Assembly (NCBI RefSeq): GCF_019711615.1
Contig: NZ_JAIGNS010000001.1
Coordinates: 434,001 to 498,000 of the forward strand
Reading direction: 5' to 3'
DNA from: Qipengyuania intermedia
GTDB lineage: Bacteria; Pseudomonadota; Alphaproteobacteria; Sphingomonadales; Sphingomonadaceae
Length of the DNA: 64,000 nt
Shown here in pieces: positions 63,793-64,000 of the stretch (within the stretch, counting starts at the first letter, position 1; every line of letters begins with the position of its first letter). Under the pieces are notes generated by a model. That model was not told where the DNA came from and ran no database searches. It saw only the letters and a list, made by a program, of their open reading frames with translations. The position numbers and the translations under genes were made by a program.

Positions 63793-64000
63793 ATGAGCGA
63801 AGACACCAAAACCGACCTTCCGCCCGACCAGCTTTCGGTTAATCCGAAGAGCGACAAGTTCGACGTCGAAGTGCTCAAGCGCGGCGTCGGCATCCGCTTC
63901 AAAGGGCGTCAGCGTACCGATATCGAGGAATATTCGATTTCGGGCGGCTGGGTTCGTGTTCAGGCGGGAAAGACGCTGGACCGCAAGGGCAATCCCCTGA
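63793..64000 (+). CDS. DUF3297 family protein, cut by the window end
   Basis: First 69 codons only; the frame runs past position 64000. The DUF3297 pattern is visible: QLSVNPKSDKFD, then LKRGVGIRFKGRQRTDIEEYSISGGWVRVQAGKTLDRKGNPL. Function unknown; a small (about 80-90 residue) alphaproteobacterial family. Confidence 0.88.
   Translation, partial: MSEDTKTDLPPDQLSVNPKSDKFDVEVLKRGVGIRFKGRQRTDIEEYSISGGWVRVQAGKTLDRKGNPL

Overview
The window looks like a chromosomal segment of an alphaproteobacterium of the order Sphingomonadales, most likely family Erythrobacteraceae. This is inferred from the high GC content, several TonB-dependent receptors, a crtW-crtZ xanthophyll pair, and genes for the ATP-synthase zeta subunit (DUF1476), DUF3008 and DUF3297 proteins. 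No 16S rRNA gene is present to confirm it. Nearly all of the window is coding, and neighbouring genes often overlap by 1-4 bases.

Layout. 0-8.5 kb: an AbgT-type transporter, then on the minus strand the transcription/translation operon rimP-nusA-ylxR-infB-(thioesterase)-(DUF1697)-rbfA. 8.7-11.7 kb: a subtilisin-like protease and an orphan secretin. 11.8-16.4 kb: an expanded phage-shock (Psp) locus, with pspF divergent from a sigma-54 promoter that drives a 50-residue membrane protein, pspA, pspB, pspC, five small PspB-like paralogues and a further small membrane protein. 16.4-25.5 kb: sufE, a DUF454 protein, a Pmp3 peptide, crtW-crtZ, a thioesterase, then leuC-(small gene)-(lactonase-like MBL)-leuD-(quinone reductase), the zeta subunit, bolA, grxD and a NUDIX hydrolase.

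25.5-36.1 kb looks like an accessory island. It holds a mixture of lipoproteins, a short CDF metal transporter, an S41 protease, a universal stress protein next to a KefB-like antiporter, an alpha/beta hydrolase and unknown proteins, on both strands. The intervals between them carry copies of an ~87-bp repeat, all in the same orientation. The island ends at a tRNA-Arg(UCU) gene whose 3' end has an imperfect 19-bp direct repeat (16/19) just after the NUDIX gene at the other edge.

36.2-64 kb returns to core-like content: a queuosine-precursor transporter, a large TonB receptor, a type IV secretion operon (virB1-2-3-4-6-9-10-11, with no virB5, virB7, virB8 or virD4 seen), a lipoprotein plus TonB receptor pair, an atypical PhoB-like regulator with a Pho-box-like site, clpX and clpP, an OM receptor-like protein, an amidase, a CPA1 antiporter, trigger factor with a long Lys/Ala tail, tRNA-Leu(UAG), a small acidic protein and a DUF3297 gene cut by the window end.

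The two most distinctive features are the PspB-like paralogue array in the phage-shock operon and the same-orientation repeat family that separates the genes of the tRNA-bounded island. All functional assignments come from reading motifs and family resemblance in the sequence. No database search was run.
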